This document shows, piece by piece, positions 7,345 through 13,814 of a stretch of DNA of 13,902 nt. Every line of letters begins with the position of its first letter. The first letter of the stretch is position 1. Where the stretch lies: NCBI GenBank assembly GCA_016927175.1, contig JAFGNC010000113.1, positions 1 to 13,902 of the forward strand, in the 5' to 3' direction. The DNA is from Gammaproteobacteria bacterium (GTDB lineage Bacteria; Pseudomonadota; Gammaproteobacteria; Steroidobacterales; Rariloculaceae). The notes under the pieces are model-generated. The model was not told the origin of the DNA. It searched no databases and saw nothing but the letters and a program-made list of their open reading frames with translations. The position numbers were made by a program, and so were the translations under genes.

Positions 7345-9393
7345 ATGGCCGCGGTCATGAGGCGTTACGGCGTACAGAACCGGCGCGTGCTCGTCGTCGA
7401 CGACAACCGCGCGATTCACGACGATTTCAACGAGATCCTCGGCGCGAGCGGCAACGAGCACTCCGAGCTCGATGCGCTGCACGCGGAGCTCTTCGGCCCG
7501 CCGGCCGAGCCCGAGCTCGACGCGTTCGAGCTCGAGTCGGCGTACCAGGGCGAGGAAGCGATCGAGCGGGTCAGGGACGCGCTCGGCGCCGGCCGGCCCT
7601 ACGCGCTCGCGTTCGTCGACATCCGGATGCCTCCCGGCATCGACGGGATCGAGACGACGGCACGGCTGCTCGCGGAGGATCCTGAGCTCGGCATCGTGAT
7701 CTGCTCCGCGTATTCCGACTACAGCTGGGAAGACATGGTCAAGACGCTCGGTCAGACCGACCGGGTGCTGATACTGAAGAAGCCTTTCGACCCGGTGGAG
7801 GTCCGACAGCTGGCCCACGCGCTGCAGAAGCGCTGGGAGCTCGCGCGTACCGTCGCGCTGCGGATGGAGGACCTGACGGACATGGTCGACGCGCGCACGC
7901 GCGAGCTCGAGGAAGCGAACGTGAAGCTCGAGCTCGAAGCCGCCGCGCGCGAGGAGGCGCTGCAGAAACTCGAGGAATCCAACGCGCAGGTGACCGCGCT
8001 CGCGTATCAGGACGGGCTGACCGGGCTGCCGAACCGGCGCCTGTTGAACGAGCACCTCGAGAAGGTCCTCGCCCGCGCCCGCCGCAAGAGCACCGAGTTC
8101 GCGGTGCTGTTCATCGACTTCGACAACTTCAAGCTGATCAACGACACGATCGGCCACCAGGCGGCCGACGGCCTGCTGAAGGAGCTGGCGAAATCGCTGA
8201 GCGACCTGATTCGGCTGGACGAGGTGCTGACGCAGTACGTCGACACCGAGGTCGACCTCGACGCGACCATTACCGTCGAGCCGATCACCGACTCCGTGCT
8301 GTCGCGGCTCGGCGGCGACGAGTTCGTCGTGCTGCTGCCGGACACGCGCGACCGCTTCGCGGCGGGCAGTGTCGCGAGCCGCATCCTGCAGCACCTGGAG
8401 CGGCCGATCAGGACGCAGGACAGGGACATCGTCGTGACGGCGAGCATCGGTATCGCGACGTTCCCCGAGGATGGGCAGAGCGTCGACACGCTGATCCGCA
8501 ACGCCGACACGGCGATGTACCACGCGAAGCAGCAGGGTAAGGCCGCTTACCAGTACTACTCGGCCGAGATGAACGCCGCGTCCGTCGAGCGCCTGACGCT
8601 CGAGACCGGACTGCGGCGGGCAATCGAGGACGAAGCCCTCGAGCTCCACTTCCAGCCGCAGGTCGAGCTCGGCAGCGGCCGGATCATCGGCTGCGAGGCG
8701 CTGCTCAGGTGGCGCGACCCGGTTCGCGGCTACATCGCGCCGGCCGAGTTCATCCACATCGCCGAGGACACGGGCCTGATCCTGCCGATCGGCGAGTGGG
8801 TCATCAACCGCGCCTGCGCGCACGCGGTCGAGTGGCAGAGGGCGGGTCTGCCGCCGGTGCCGGTGTCCGTCAACGTGTCGGCAGTCCAGTTCCGCCGCCA
8901 GAACCTGCCCGAGGTCGTGTCGCGCGCTCTGGCCGCGACCGGGCTCGACCCGGCGCTGCTCGACATCGAAATCACCGAGACGGCGATCATGTCCGTGCGT
9001 GCCCGCGCCGTCGAATCGCTCGAGGAGCTGCGCGCTCTCGGCGTCACGCTGTCGCTCGACGACTTCGGCACCGGTTACTCGTCGCTGAGCTACCTGAAGC
9101 GCTTTCCGATCTCGATGCTGAAGATCGACCGCTCGTTCATCTCGGAGCTGCTGAGCGACGGCGCTACGTCTTCGATCACCGAGGCGATCATCTCGATGAC
9201 GCACATCCTCGGGCTGACGGCGCTCGCCGAAGGAGTCGAGAACGCGGCGCAGATCGAAATGCTCGCGCGGCTCGGCTGTGACGCCGCGCAGGGGTTTTTC
9301 TTCAGCGCGCCCGTGACGGCCGAAGAGATGCCCGCGCTGCTGCGCCGGCGCCGCCTGCCCGTGCCGCCGACCCGGGCCGCGGTCGCCAAGTAA
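7345..9393 (+). CDS. Response regulator with receiver, GGDEF and EAL domains (cyclic di-GMP turnover)
   Basis: This 682-aa cytoplasmic response regulator likely makes and/or breaks cyclic di-GMP under phosphorylation control. The receiver (about 13-160) has the acidic pair Asp19-Asp20, phospho-acceptor Asp92, Ser121 and Lys146-Pro. A roughly 30-residue acidic insertion (LDALHAELFG region) lies between its first helix and second strand. A coiled coil (about 160-215) links to GGDEF (about 217-380), with DGLTGLPNRR, FIDFDNFK (Asp258) and GGDEF at 323-327. The GGDEF domain carries an extra segment before its active-site loop, and the usual RxxD inhibitory site reads PITD, so product inhibition is probably lost. 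The EAL domain (about 430-670) keeps every expected catalytic residue: Glu451 (EALLRW), Asn510, Glu542, Asp572-Asp573, Lys593, Glu629 and Gln649. Both enzymatic activities look possible; the net direction cannot be read from sequence. The adjacent fused histidine kinase is its likely partner. Confidence 0.96.
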   Translation: MAAVMRRYGVQNRRVLVVDDNRAIHDDFNEILGASGNEHSELDALHAELFGPPAEPELDAFELESAYQGEEAIERVRDALGAGRPYALAFVDIRMPPGIDGIETTARLLAEDPELGIVICSAYSDYSWEDMVKTLGQTDRVLILKKPFDPVEVRQLAHALQKRWELARTVALRMEDLTDMVDARTRELEEANVKLELEAAAREEALQKLEESNAQVTALAYQDGLTGLPNRRLLNEHLEKVLARARRKSTEFAVLFIDFDNFKLINDTIGHQAADGLLKELAKSLSDLIRLDEVLTQYVDTEVDLDATITVEPITDSVLSRLGGDEFVVLLPDTRDRFAAGSVASRILQHLERPIRTQDRDIVVTASIGIATFPEDGQSVDTLIRNADTAMYHAKQQGKAAYQYYSAEMNAASVERLTLETGLRRAIEDEALELHFQPQVELGSGRIIGCEALLRWRDPVRGYIAPAEFIHIAEDTGLILPIGEWVINRACAHAVEWQRAGLPPVPVSVNVSAVQFRRQNLPEVVSRALAATGLDPALLDIEITETAIMSVRARAVESLEELRALGVTLSLDDFGTGYSSLSYLKRFPISMLKIDRSFISELLSDGATSSITEAIISMTHILGLTALAEGVENAAQIEMLARLGCDAAQGFFFSAPVTAEEMPALLRRRRLPVPPTRAAVAK

Positions 9394-9403
9394 AAGCTCC
9401 CCC

Positions 9404-9419
9404 TGGCATGCGACTTGCA
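9404..9419 (+). promoter_or_regulatory. Sigma-54 (RpoN) -24/-12 promoter before the DUF2959 gene
   Basis: TGGCATG-N4-TTGCA matches the RpoN consensus TGGCACG-N4-TTGCW at all but one position. GG (9405-9406) and GC (9417-9418) have the obligatory 10-base spacing. It starts 10 bases after the stop of the preceding gene. Transcription would begin near 9430, leaving a leader of only about 18 bases before the ATG at 9448. An enhancer-binding activator would be required; its site is not evident and might lie inside the EAL gene. Confidence 0.8.
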
Positions 9420-9437
9420 GCGCTCGCGCGCTGCAAG
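9414..9437 (+). repeat. Perfect 10-bp inverted repeat over the -12 element and the ribosome binding site
   Basis: CTTGCAGCGC (9414-9423) is perfectly complementary to GCGCTGCAAG (9428-9437) around a TCGC loop. The left arm includes the sigma-54 -12 element; the right arm contains the expected transcription start and the first three bases of the AAGAGG ribosome binding site. It may be a protein-binding operator, an mRNA hairpin in read-through transcripts from the upstream operon, or a weak terminator for that operon. No U tract follows. Confidence 0.75.
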
Positions 9438-9440
9438 AGG
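9435..9440 (+). promoter_or_regulatory. Ribosome binding site that fixes the DUF2959 start
   Basis: AAGAGG lies seven bases before the ATG at 9448. This favours that codon over the in-frame TTG at 9415, which falls inside the -12 promoter element and would precede the predicted transcript start. Confidence 0.75.
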
Positions 9441-9447
9441 TGCGCGC

Positions 9448-10134
9448 ATGACATCGATGACCACGACTTCGAGGACGACATTCCGGTGCCGCGGCCCGGC
9501 GCTGCGTTCGCTGGCCGCGCTCGCGTTCACGGCCGCGCTGTCGTCCTGCTCGACGGCCTACTACGGAGCGCTCGAGCAGTTCGGTATCGAGAAACGCGAC
9601 ATCCTCGTGGACCGCGTCGAGGACGCCCGCGACGCGCAGAACGACGCGAAGGAGCAGTTCTCATCGGCGCTCGACCGTTACCGCAGCGTCGTGACGGTGG
9701 ACGGCGGCGATCTCGAGGAGACGTACGACGCGATCAACTCCGAGTACGAGCGCAGCGAGCAGCGGGCGCAGGCCGTGACCGACCGCATCGATTCCGTCGA
9801 GCAGGTGGCCGAGGACCTGTTCGAGGAATGGGAGGACGAGCTCGCGGACTATTCCGATGCGGGGCTGCGGCGCCGGAGCGAAAGCCTGCTGCGGGACACG
9901 CGCAGCCACTATCAGCAGGTCATGTCGGCCATGCGCCGCGCCGAGGGCGCGATGTACCCGGTCCTGACGCTGTTCCAGGACCAGGTGCTGGTTCTGCGTC
10001 ACAACCTGAACGCCCGCGCGATCGGCGCGCTCGAGAACGAGCTCGGCAGCATCGAGCGCGCGACGGCGGATCTGATCGCGGAGATGGAGAGGGCGATCGC
10101 GGAGGCGAGCGCGTTCATCGACTCGATGGCTTAG
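9448..10134 (+). CDS. DUF2959 family lipoprotein
   Basis: This 228-aa predicted lipoprotein resembles the DUF2959 family (function unknown, mainly in gammaproteobacteria). I recognise it from the conserved opening of the mature chain (STAYYGALEQFGIEKRDILV), an internal VDGGDLEETYDAINSEYE segment, and the late DQVLVLRHNLNARAIGALE segment. The N-terminus is a basic stretch, a hydrophobic core (LAALAFTAA) and a lipobox Leu31-Ser-Ser-Cys34. Ser follows the Cys, which favours outer-membrane retention by the Lol +2 rule. The mature part is almost wholly charged alpha-helix or coiled coil with no membrane segment. I chose the ATG at 9448 because it has a good ribosome binding site. The gene has its own sigma-54 promoter although it follows the c-di-GMP operon by only 54 bases, so it is probably controlled separately. 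It converges on uppP. Confidence 0.9.
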   Translation: MTSMTTTSRTTFRCRGPALRSLAALAFTAALSSCSTAYYGALEQFGIEKRDILVDRVEDARDAQNDAKEQFSSALDRYRSVVTVDGGDLEETYDAINSEYERSEQRAQAVTDRIDSVEQVAEDLFEEWEDELADYSDAGLRRRSESLLRDTRSHYQQVMSAMRRAEGAMYPVLTLFQDQVLVLRHNLNARAIGALENELGSIERATADLIAEMERAIAEASAFIDSMA

Positions 10135-10146
10135 ACGAGTGTGTTG

Positions 10147-10193
10147 CGCCGGCGGCCTGCGTCCGGGATGCGCCAGGTCACGGGCCGCCGGCG
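10147..10193. terminator. Perfect 11-bp inverted repeat between convergent genes, possible bidirectional terminator
   Basis: CGCCGGCGGCC (10147-10157) is the exact reverse complement of GGCCGCCGGCG (10183-10193), with a 25-base loop. It fills most of the 72-base gap between the ends of the DUF2959 gene and uppP. That position suits termination of both genes, but neither side has a T tract and the loop is long, so Rho-independent function is uncertain. Confidence 0.45.
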
Positions 10194-10206
10194 AAACGCC
10201 ATGTCG

Positions 10207-11007
10207 TCACAGCCAGATGCTGAAAATCACGGCACCGAGAACCAGGCGATAGACGACGTACGGCATCAGCCCGAAACGCGTCAGCCACTTCAGGAAGTAG
10301 TGGATGCACAGGAACGCCGTCAACGCCGCGAGCGCCGCGCCGGCCAGGAACGGCGTCCACTCGACCGGCTCCGGGCTCGCGCCGAGCTGCACCAGCTTGT
10401 AGCCGCCCGCCAGCGCCGTGACCGGGATCGCCAGCAGAAAGGACAACCGCGCCGCGCCTTCCCTGGACAGCCCGACCAGCAGCCCGACCGCGATCGTGAT
10501 GCCCGAGCGGGAGGTGCCCGGAATCAGCGCGAGCGCCTGCGCGCAGCCGATCGCCAGGATGTCGAGCCAGCCGACGGCGTGCTCGCTGCGCGCTCCGGGC
10601 CGCCGATCCGCGGCCCACAGCACGATGCCGAAGACGATCGTCGTCGAGCCGATAAGAAGCGGCGCGCGCGTGTGCTGCTCGATGCTGTCGCCGAGGAACA
10701 GGCCCGCGAGCCCGACCGGGATGGTGCCGAGCAGCACCGCCCACGCGAGGCGGCTGTCGCCGATCTCGCGGCGCTCGCGCAGCGACCGGAGAAAGTCGCG
10801 CGCCATGCCCGCGAGCTCGTCCCGAAAGTACACGACGACGGCGGTCAAAGTGCCAAGGTGCATCGCGAGATCGAACGCGAGTCCCTGGTCCGGCCAGTCC
10901 GTGAACAGCGGCACGAGGATCAGATGCGCGGAGCTCGAGATCGGCAGGAATTCGGTGATCCCCTGAACGATCGCAAGCACGACGACCTGCAGCCAGCCGA
11001 GCTCCAC
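10207..11007 (-). CDS. uppP: Undecaprenyl-diphosphatase UppP (BacA family)
   Basis: This inner-membrane phosphatase recycles undecaprenyl pyrophosphate to undecaprenyl phosphate, the lipid carrier for peptidoglycan, O-antigen and other surface glycans. The 266-aa product is close to the 273 aa of E. coli UppP and is hydrophobic throughout, consistent with the multi-helix fold. The (E/Q)xxxE motif is present as Gln15...Glu19 in VQGITEFLPISSSAH, with the Ser cluster 24-26 and His28. The second signature IPGTSRSG holds Arg167, matching the essential Arg174 of E. coli. The start is GTG at 11007-11005, preceded on the minus strand by GAGGG with a six-base spacer. It stands alone, converging on the DUF2959 gene and diverging from the sorted surface-protein gene. 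I see no convincing promoter; a TACACT hexamer (11136-11131, minus strand) is a weak -10 candidate. Overexpression of this family is known to confer bacitracin resistance. Confidence 0.97.
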   Translation of the reverse strand: MELGWLQVVVLAIVQGITEFLPISSSAHLILVPLFTDWPDQGLAFDLAMHLGTLTAVVVYFRDELAGMARDFLRSLRERREIGDSRLAWAVLLGTIPVGLAGLFLGDSIEQHTRAPLLIGSTTIVFGIVLWAADRRPGARSEHAVGWLDILAIGCAQALALIPGTSRSGITIAVGLLVGLSREGAARLSFLLAIPVTALAGGYKLVQLGASPEPVEWTPFLAGAALAALTAFLCIHYFLKWLTRFGLMPYVVYRLVLGAVIFSIWL

Positions 11008-11043
11008 TACGGGCCCTCGACCGGCGCCGGCGTTCCTTCGCGC

Positions 11044-11175
11044 GGCGTGATGCGGCCGGTGCGGGCCGGCGGTTCGGGCCTAATCGTCGCGTTCAAAGCG
11101 TTCGTCCTGAGCTTGCGGCGGTCGGCGCGTAGTGTAGACGCAGCGGCGAAGCAGTCCCACCGCGCGCATCACGCC
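11044..11175. repeat. Separated 11-bp perfect inverted repeat in the divergent intergenic region
   Basis: GGCGTGATGCG (11044-11054) is exactly repeated in opposite orientation as CGCATCACGCC (11165-11175). The two arms lie within the 272-base region between uppP and the surface-protein gene; the right arm ends 17 bases before the sigma-54 -24 element. They could be two sites for one activator or repressor. Centres are at about -170 and -49 relative to the predicted sigma-54 start. Chance occurrence in GC-rich DNA is not excluded. Confidence 0.4.
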
Positions 11176-11192
11176 TCCGGAGCAGCTTCTTC

Positions 11193-11208
11193 TGGCACGT
11201 AACTTGCT
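11193..11208 (+). promoter_or_regulatory. Consensus sigma-54 (RpoN) -24/-12 promoter before the sorted surface protein
   Basis: TGGCACG-TAAC-TTGCT matches the RpoN consensus at every conserved position; GG (11194-11195) and GC (11206-11207) are exactly 10 bases apart. Initiation would be near 11219, giving a leader of about 61 bases to the ATG at 11280. The heptamer ACGTAAC occurs inside the promoter (11197-11203) and again at the predicted start (11220-11226), which may be chance. Confidence 0.88.
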
Positions 11209-11266
11209 TCATTTTCAGGACGTAACGGCCGCTTTCGTAGCCAGCGTCACAACAACAGAAGGAAGC

Positions 11267-11272
11267 AGGAGG
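11267..11272 (+). promoter_or_regulatory. Consensus ribosome binding site of the surface-protein gene
   Basis: AGGAGG followed by more G residues sits seven bases before the ATG at 11280. It is the strongest Shine-Dalgarno site in the window and suggests high translation once the sigma-54 promoter is active. Confidence 0.85.
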
Positions 11273-11279
11273 GGGGGCA

Positions 11280-13814
11280 ATGACTGCCGAAGGCTCGAGC
11301 CTGATCAGCCGCCCGTGGCGAAAGGATTCACCTTCACCCACGCGCACCGCGACGAGATTCTTGGTCCTGACGCTGCTCCTCCTGCCATGGTCGGCGGCAT
11401 GGGCGACGTTCGTCAGCACGCCCGTGACGTCGGTGCGCGTCGGCGATACGTACCGGTACGACGTGCAGGCGACCGGCAGCGGCACGGTCGAGATCACGGC
11501 GCCGAACGGCCTGCCGCCGTGGCTGACGCTGACGCAGACGGGCAGCGGCACCGCGGTGCTGACCGGCGTGCCGCAATCCGGCGACAGCGGCGCCGGCATC
11601 ACGTTGCGTTCGGAAGACACCTACTGCCGGATTTTCCAGGTCTTTTGTTACGACTTCCAAACCTTCGATATCACGATCATCGAGAACAACGCCCCGGCCG
11701 TCGTGCCGCCGGGCATAGAGGATCAGAATCTCGTCGAGGGCGAGCCGTTCAGTCTCGACGTCTCCGGCGCGTTCCAGGACCCCGACGGCGATCCGCTGAC
11801 CTTCACGGTGACCGGGCTGCCGCAGAGCGTGTCGCTCGGCGGTACCGTTTTGTCTGGCACGCCCACGCAGGCCGACGCGGCCGATTCGCCCTACGAGGTC
11901 ACGGTGACGGCCGACGACGGCAGGGGAGGCACCGTTTCGGAGCCTTTCAATCTGATCGTCGCACCGCTCGATCGCGCCGAGATCTCGCTCGAGTCGATCG
12001 TGCCGGCGCCGGCGCCGGCGACGCGCGGCGATCCGGTCGAATGGGTTCTGACGATCGGCAACGCCGGTCCGTCGCCGACGAATCAGGTCGACGTCGCTCT
12101 CGTCTTTGCGGGCAATCCGTTCACCTTCGGCGAGCACGGCTGCACGCTGAGCGTCGAGGATAACCGGCAGCGGCTCGACTGCAGCGTCGGCCCGATCGAG
12201 GCCGGCGAGTCCGCGACGCTGACGATCCCTGGGTCGGCCGCGCAGGCCGGCGACACGTACGTGACGGCGACGATCGCCTCGCCCGGGGCGCCGATCGATC
12301 CGAGCGCGGACAACAACAGCGCCGGCGCGGCGCTGAACGTCGGGCGCTCCGTCGCTGCGGAAGCGGCCCAGTCCATCGAAGGGAGCGCTGCGATCGCGGC
12401 CGGGGCCGGCGACCTCGACGGTGACGGCTTCGACGAGGTCGCCGCGGCGACGGGTGCCGAGGAGCCGACGTCCCTGTACATGAATCTCGAGGACCCGAAC
12501 GGCCTGCACGCGACGTTGAGCGAGGAGGGCGACAGCCGCCGCGGCCTGTCGTCGGTGCCGTTGTCGCTCGAGGACGCCGCGGCGGGACGCGGCGTCGCGG
12601 TCGGCGACGTCGACGGCGACGGAGACGCCGACCTGCTCGTCGCAAACGCCGCCGGCGCGCCGAGCATCGTGTTCACGAATGACGGTGCCGGCGTCATGAC
12701 GCGGGCGGCGGAGCTCGGCGCGGCGGACGTCGACAGCCGCGGGGTCGCCGCCGCGGACCTCGACGGCGACGGCTACGCCGACGCGGCATTCGCGAATGCC
12801 GGCGCCGATACGGTGTATCTGAGCCGAGGCGGCGCCGAGTTCGCCGAGGTCACGCTCGGCGAGCCCGTGCTGTCGGCGATGGACGTCGCGGCCGCCGACG
12901 TGGTCGGCGACGCGCTGCCGGATCTGATCTTCGCGAATCTGAACGGTCCGGCAACGGTGCACGAGAACCTCGGAGGCGGCACGTTCGGCGCCGCGGTACA
13001 AATCGATCCGGGACCGACCTCGTCGGTCGCGGCCGGCGACTTCAACGGGGACGGTCACGTCGATCTCGTGTTCGGGCGCGCGGCGGCAGGTCCCGGCGGG
13101 CTGCCGTCGAACCCGGTCTACACGAACAACGGCGCGGGCGGCTTCGTCGCGGTCGGCGCGCTCGGCTCATCGCCGACGCTCGACGTGCTGACCGCCGACG
13201 TCGACGGCGACGATGCGCTCGACGTGATCGCAATCAACGCGACGGGCGCCCATCAGGTGTTCGTCGGCGACGGCGACGGCGGCTTCGACTTGCGCCCGGC
13301 GCTGTTCGTCAGCCCCGGCGCGAGCCGCGCGGCGCTCGGTCGCATCGGTCTCGGCGCAGGCCCCGACGTCGTCGTCGCCGGCGACAAGGGGCTGCAGGTC
13401 TTCTTCAACGACAGCGCCGGCAACTTCGGCCTGGGCGACACGGTCAGGCCGGTCATCGAGCTGGTCGGCGATGCCGAGATCACGGTCGAGGTCGACGGCA
13501 GCTATACCGACGCCGGCGCGACGGCATCGGACGACGTGGACGGGGAGCTCGAGCCGACGGTCGACAACCCGGTCGACACGAAAGTGATCGGCACCTACAC
13601 GATCACGTACTCCGCCGTCGACAGCGCCGGCAACGCCGCCGTCCCGGTCACGCGCACGGTCAGCGTCGAAGCCCGTGACGCGAGCGGCGGCGGGGGCGGC
13701 GGCGCTGCGGGACCCGGACTGTTGTTGCTGCTCGGCATCGGCTGGCTCGCGATCGGGTGCGCGCGGCGCGACGGGCAGGGTTCGCGCCGGGCCTGCGGGC
13801 CCGACTGCGGCTGA
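11280..13814 (+). CDS. Secreted Ig-like / FG-GAP propeller / DUF5011-like protein with GlyGly-CTERM-like sorting tail
   Basis: This 844-aa exported protein probably acts at the cell surface. A long basic n-region precedes a hydrophobic core (FLVLTLLLLPWSAAWA), with likely cleavage after Ala42. Two Ig-like or cadherin-like domains follow (about 48-130 and 134-225, the second with FQDPDGDPLTFTVTGLP), then a DUF11-like domain (about 230-355). Seven FG-GAP/VCBS-like units start near residues 378, 443, 493, 540, 587, 640 and 688. Units 1, 2, 3 and 5 keep Ca-binding DxDGDG or DFNGDG loops, units 4 and 6 are decayed, and unit 7 has lost the motif. This fits a seven-bladed propeller. A DUF5011-like Ig domain (about 720-797) leads to a glycine run (803-808), a hydrophobic helix and CARR, resembling rhombosortase GlyGly-CTERM signals. 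The tail continues 12 residues past that and lies inside a tandem repeat. Ligand unknown; adhesion or matrix binding is plausible. Confidence 0.88.
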   Translation: MTAEGSSLISRPWRKDSPSPTRTATRFLVLTLLLLPWSAAWATFVSTPVTSVRVGDTYRYDVQATGSGTVEITAPNGLPPWLTLTQTGSGTAVLTGVPQSGDSGAGITLRSEDTYCRIFQVFCYDFQTFDITIIENNAPAVVPPGIEDQNLVEGEPFSLDVSGAFQDPDGDPLTFTVTGLPQSVSLGGTVLSGTPTQADAADSPYEVTVTADDGRGGTVSEPFNLIVAPLDRAEISLESIVPAPAPATRGDPVEWVLTIGNAGPSPTNQVDVALVFAGNPFTFGEHGCTLSVEDNRQRLDCSVGPIEAGESATLTIPGSAAQAGDTYVTATIASPGAPIDPSADNNSAGAALNVGRSVAAEAAQSIEGSAAIAAGAGDLDGDGFDEVAAATGAEEPTSLYMNLEDPNGLHATLSEEGDSRRGLSSVPLSLEDAAAGRGVAVGDVDGDGDADLLVANAAGAPSIVFTNDGAGVMTRAAELGAADVDSRGVAAADLDGDGYADAAFANAGADTVYLSRGGAEFAEVTLGEPVLSAMDVAAADVVGDALPDLIFANLNGPATVHENLGGGTFGAAVQIDPGPTSSVAAGDFNGDGHVDLVFGRAAAGPGGLPSNPVYTNNGAGGFVAVGALGSSPTLDVLTADVDGDDALDVIAINATGAHQVFVGDGDGGFDLRPALFVSPGASRAALGRIGLGAGPDVVVAGDKGLQVFFNDSAGNFGLGDTVRPVIELVGDAEITVEVDGSYTDAGATASDDVDGELEPTVDNPVDTKVIGTYTITYSAVDSAGNAAVPVTRTVSVEARDASGGGGGGAAGPGLLLLLGIGWLAIGCARRDGQGSRRACGPDCG
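13684..13770 (+). other. Segment encoding the C-terminal sorting signal (Gly run, hydrophobic helix, Arg pair)
   Basis: This part of the surface-protein gene encodes SGGGGGGAAGPG, then a hydrophobic helix (LLLLLGIGWLAIGCA), then RR. The order matches GlyGly-CTERM sorting signals, which are cut by rhombosortase and are typical of type II secretion substrates in gammaproteobacteria. No rhombosortase gene is in the window. Other short CTERM classes are possible. Confidence 0.65.

Noticed and set aside
4742..7360. An 872-codon plus-strand frame overlapping the fused kinase in another frame.
   Set aside because: It is extremely Arg/Ala/Gly-rich with no domain and is fully explained by the GAF-histidine kinase frame.
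7108..9204. A 698-codon minus-strand frame opposite the receiver-GGDEF-EAL gene.
   Set aside because: It spans two well-supported plus-strand genes, has low-complexity basic composition and shows no domain.
9415..9417. TTG as an alternative start for the DUF2959 lipoprotein.
   Set aside because: It lies within the sigma-54 -12 element and before the predicted transcript start, and it lacks a ribosome binding site; the ATG at 9448 has AAGAGG at seven bases.
10141..11202. A 353-codon plus-strand frame opposite uppP.
   Set aside because: UppP on the minus strand has all family motifs; the plus frame is a charged low-complexity shadow.
12002..12020. A short GCCGGC microsatellite-like run.
   Set aside because: It encodes a PAPAPA linker at a domain boundary and needs no further explanation.
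11334..13058. A 574-codon minus-strand frame opposite the surface-protein gene.
   Set aside because: Its Arg-rich composition is that of a shadow frame, and the plus strand encodes a signal peptide, Ig domains and FG-GAP repeats.
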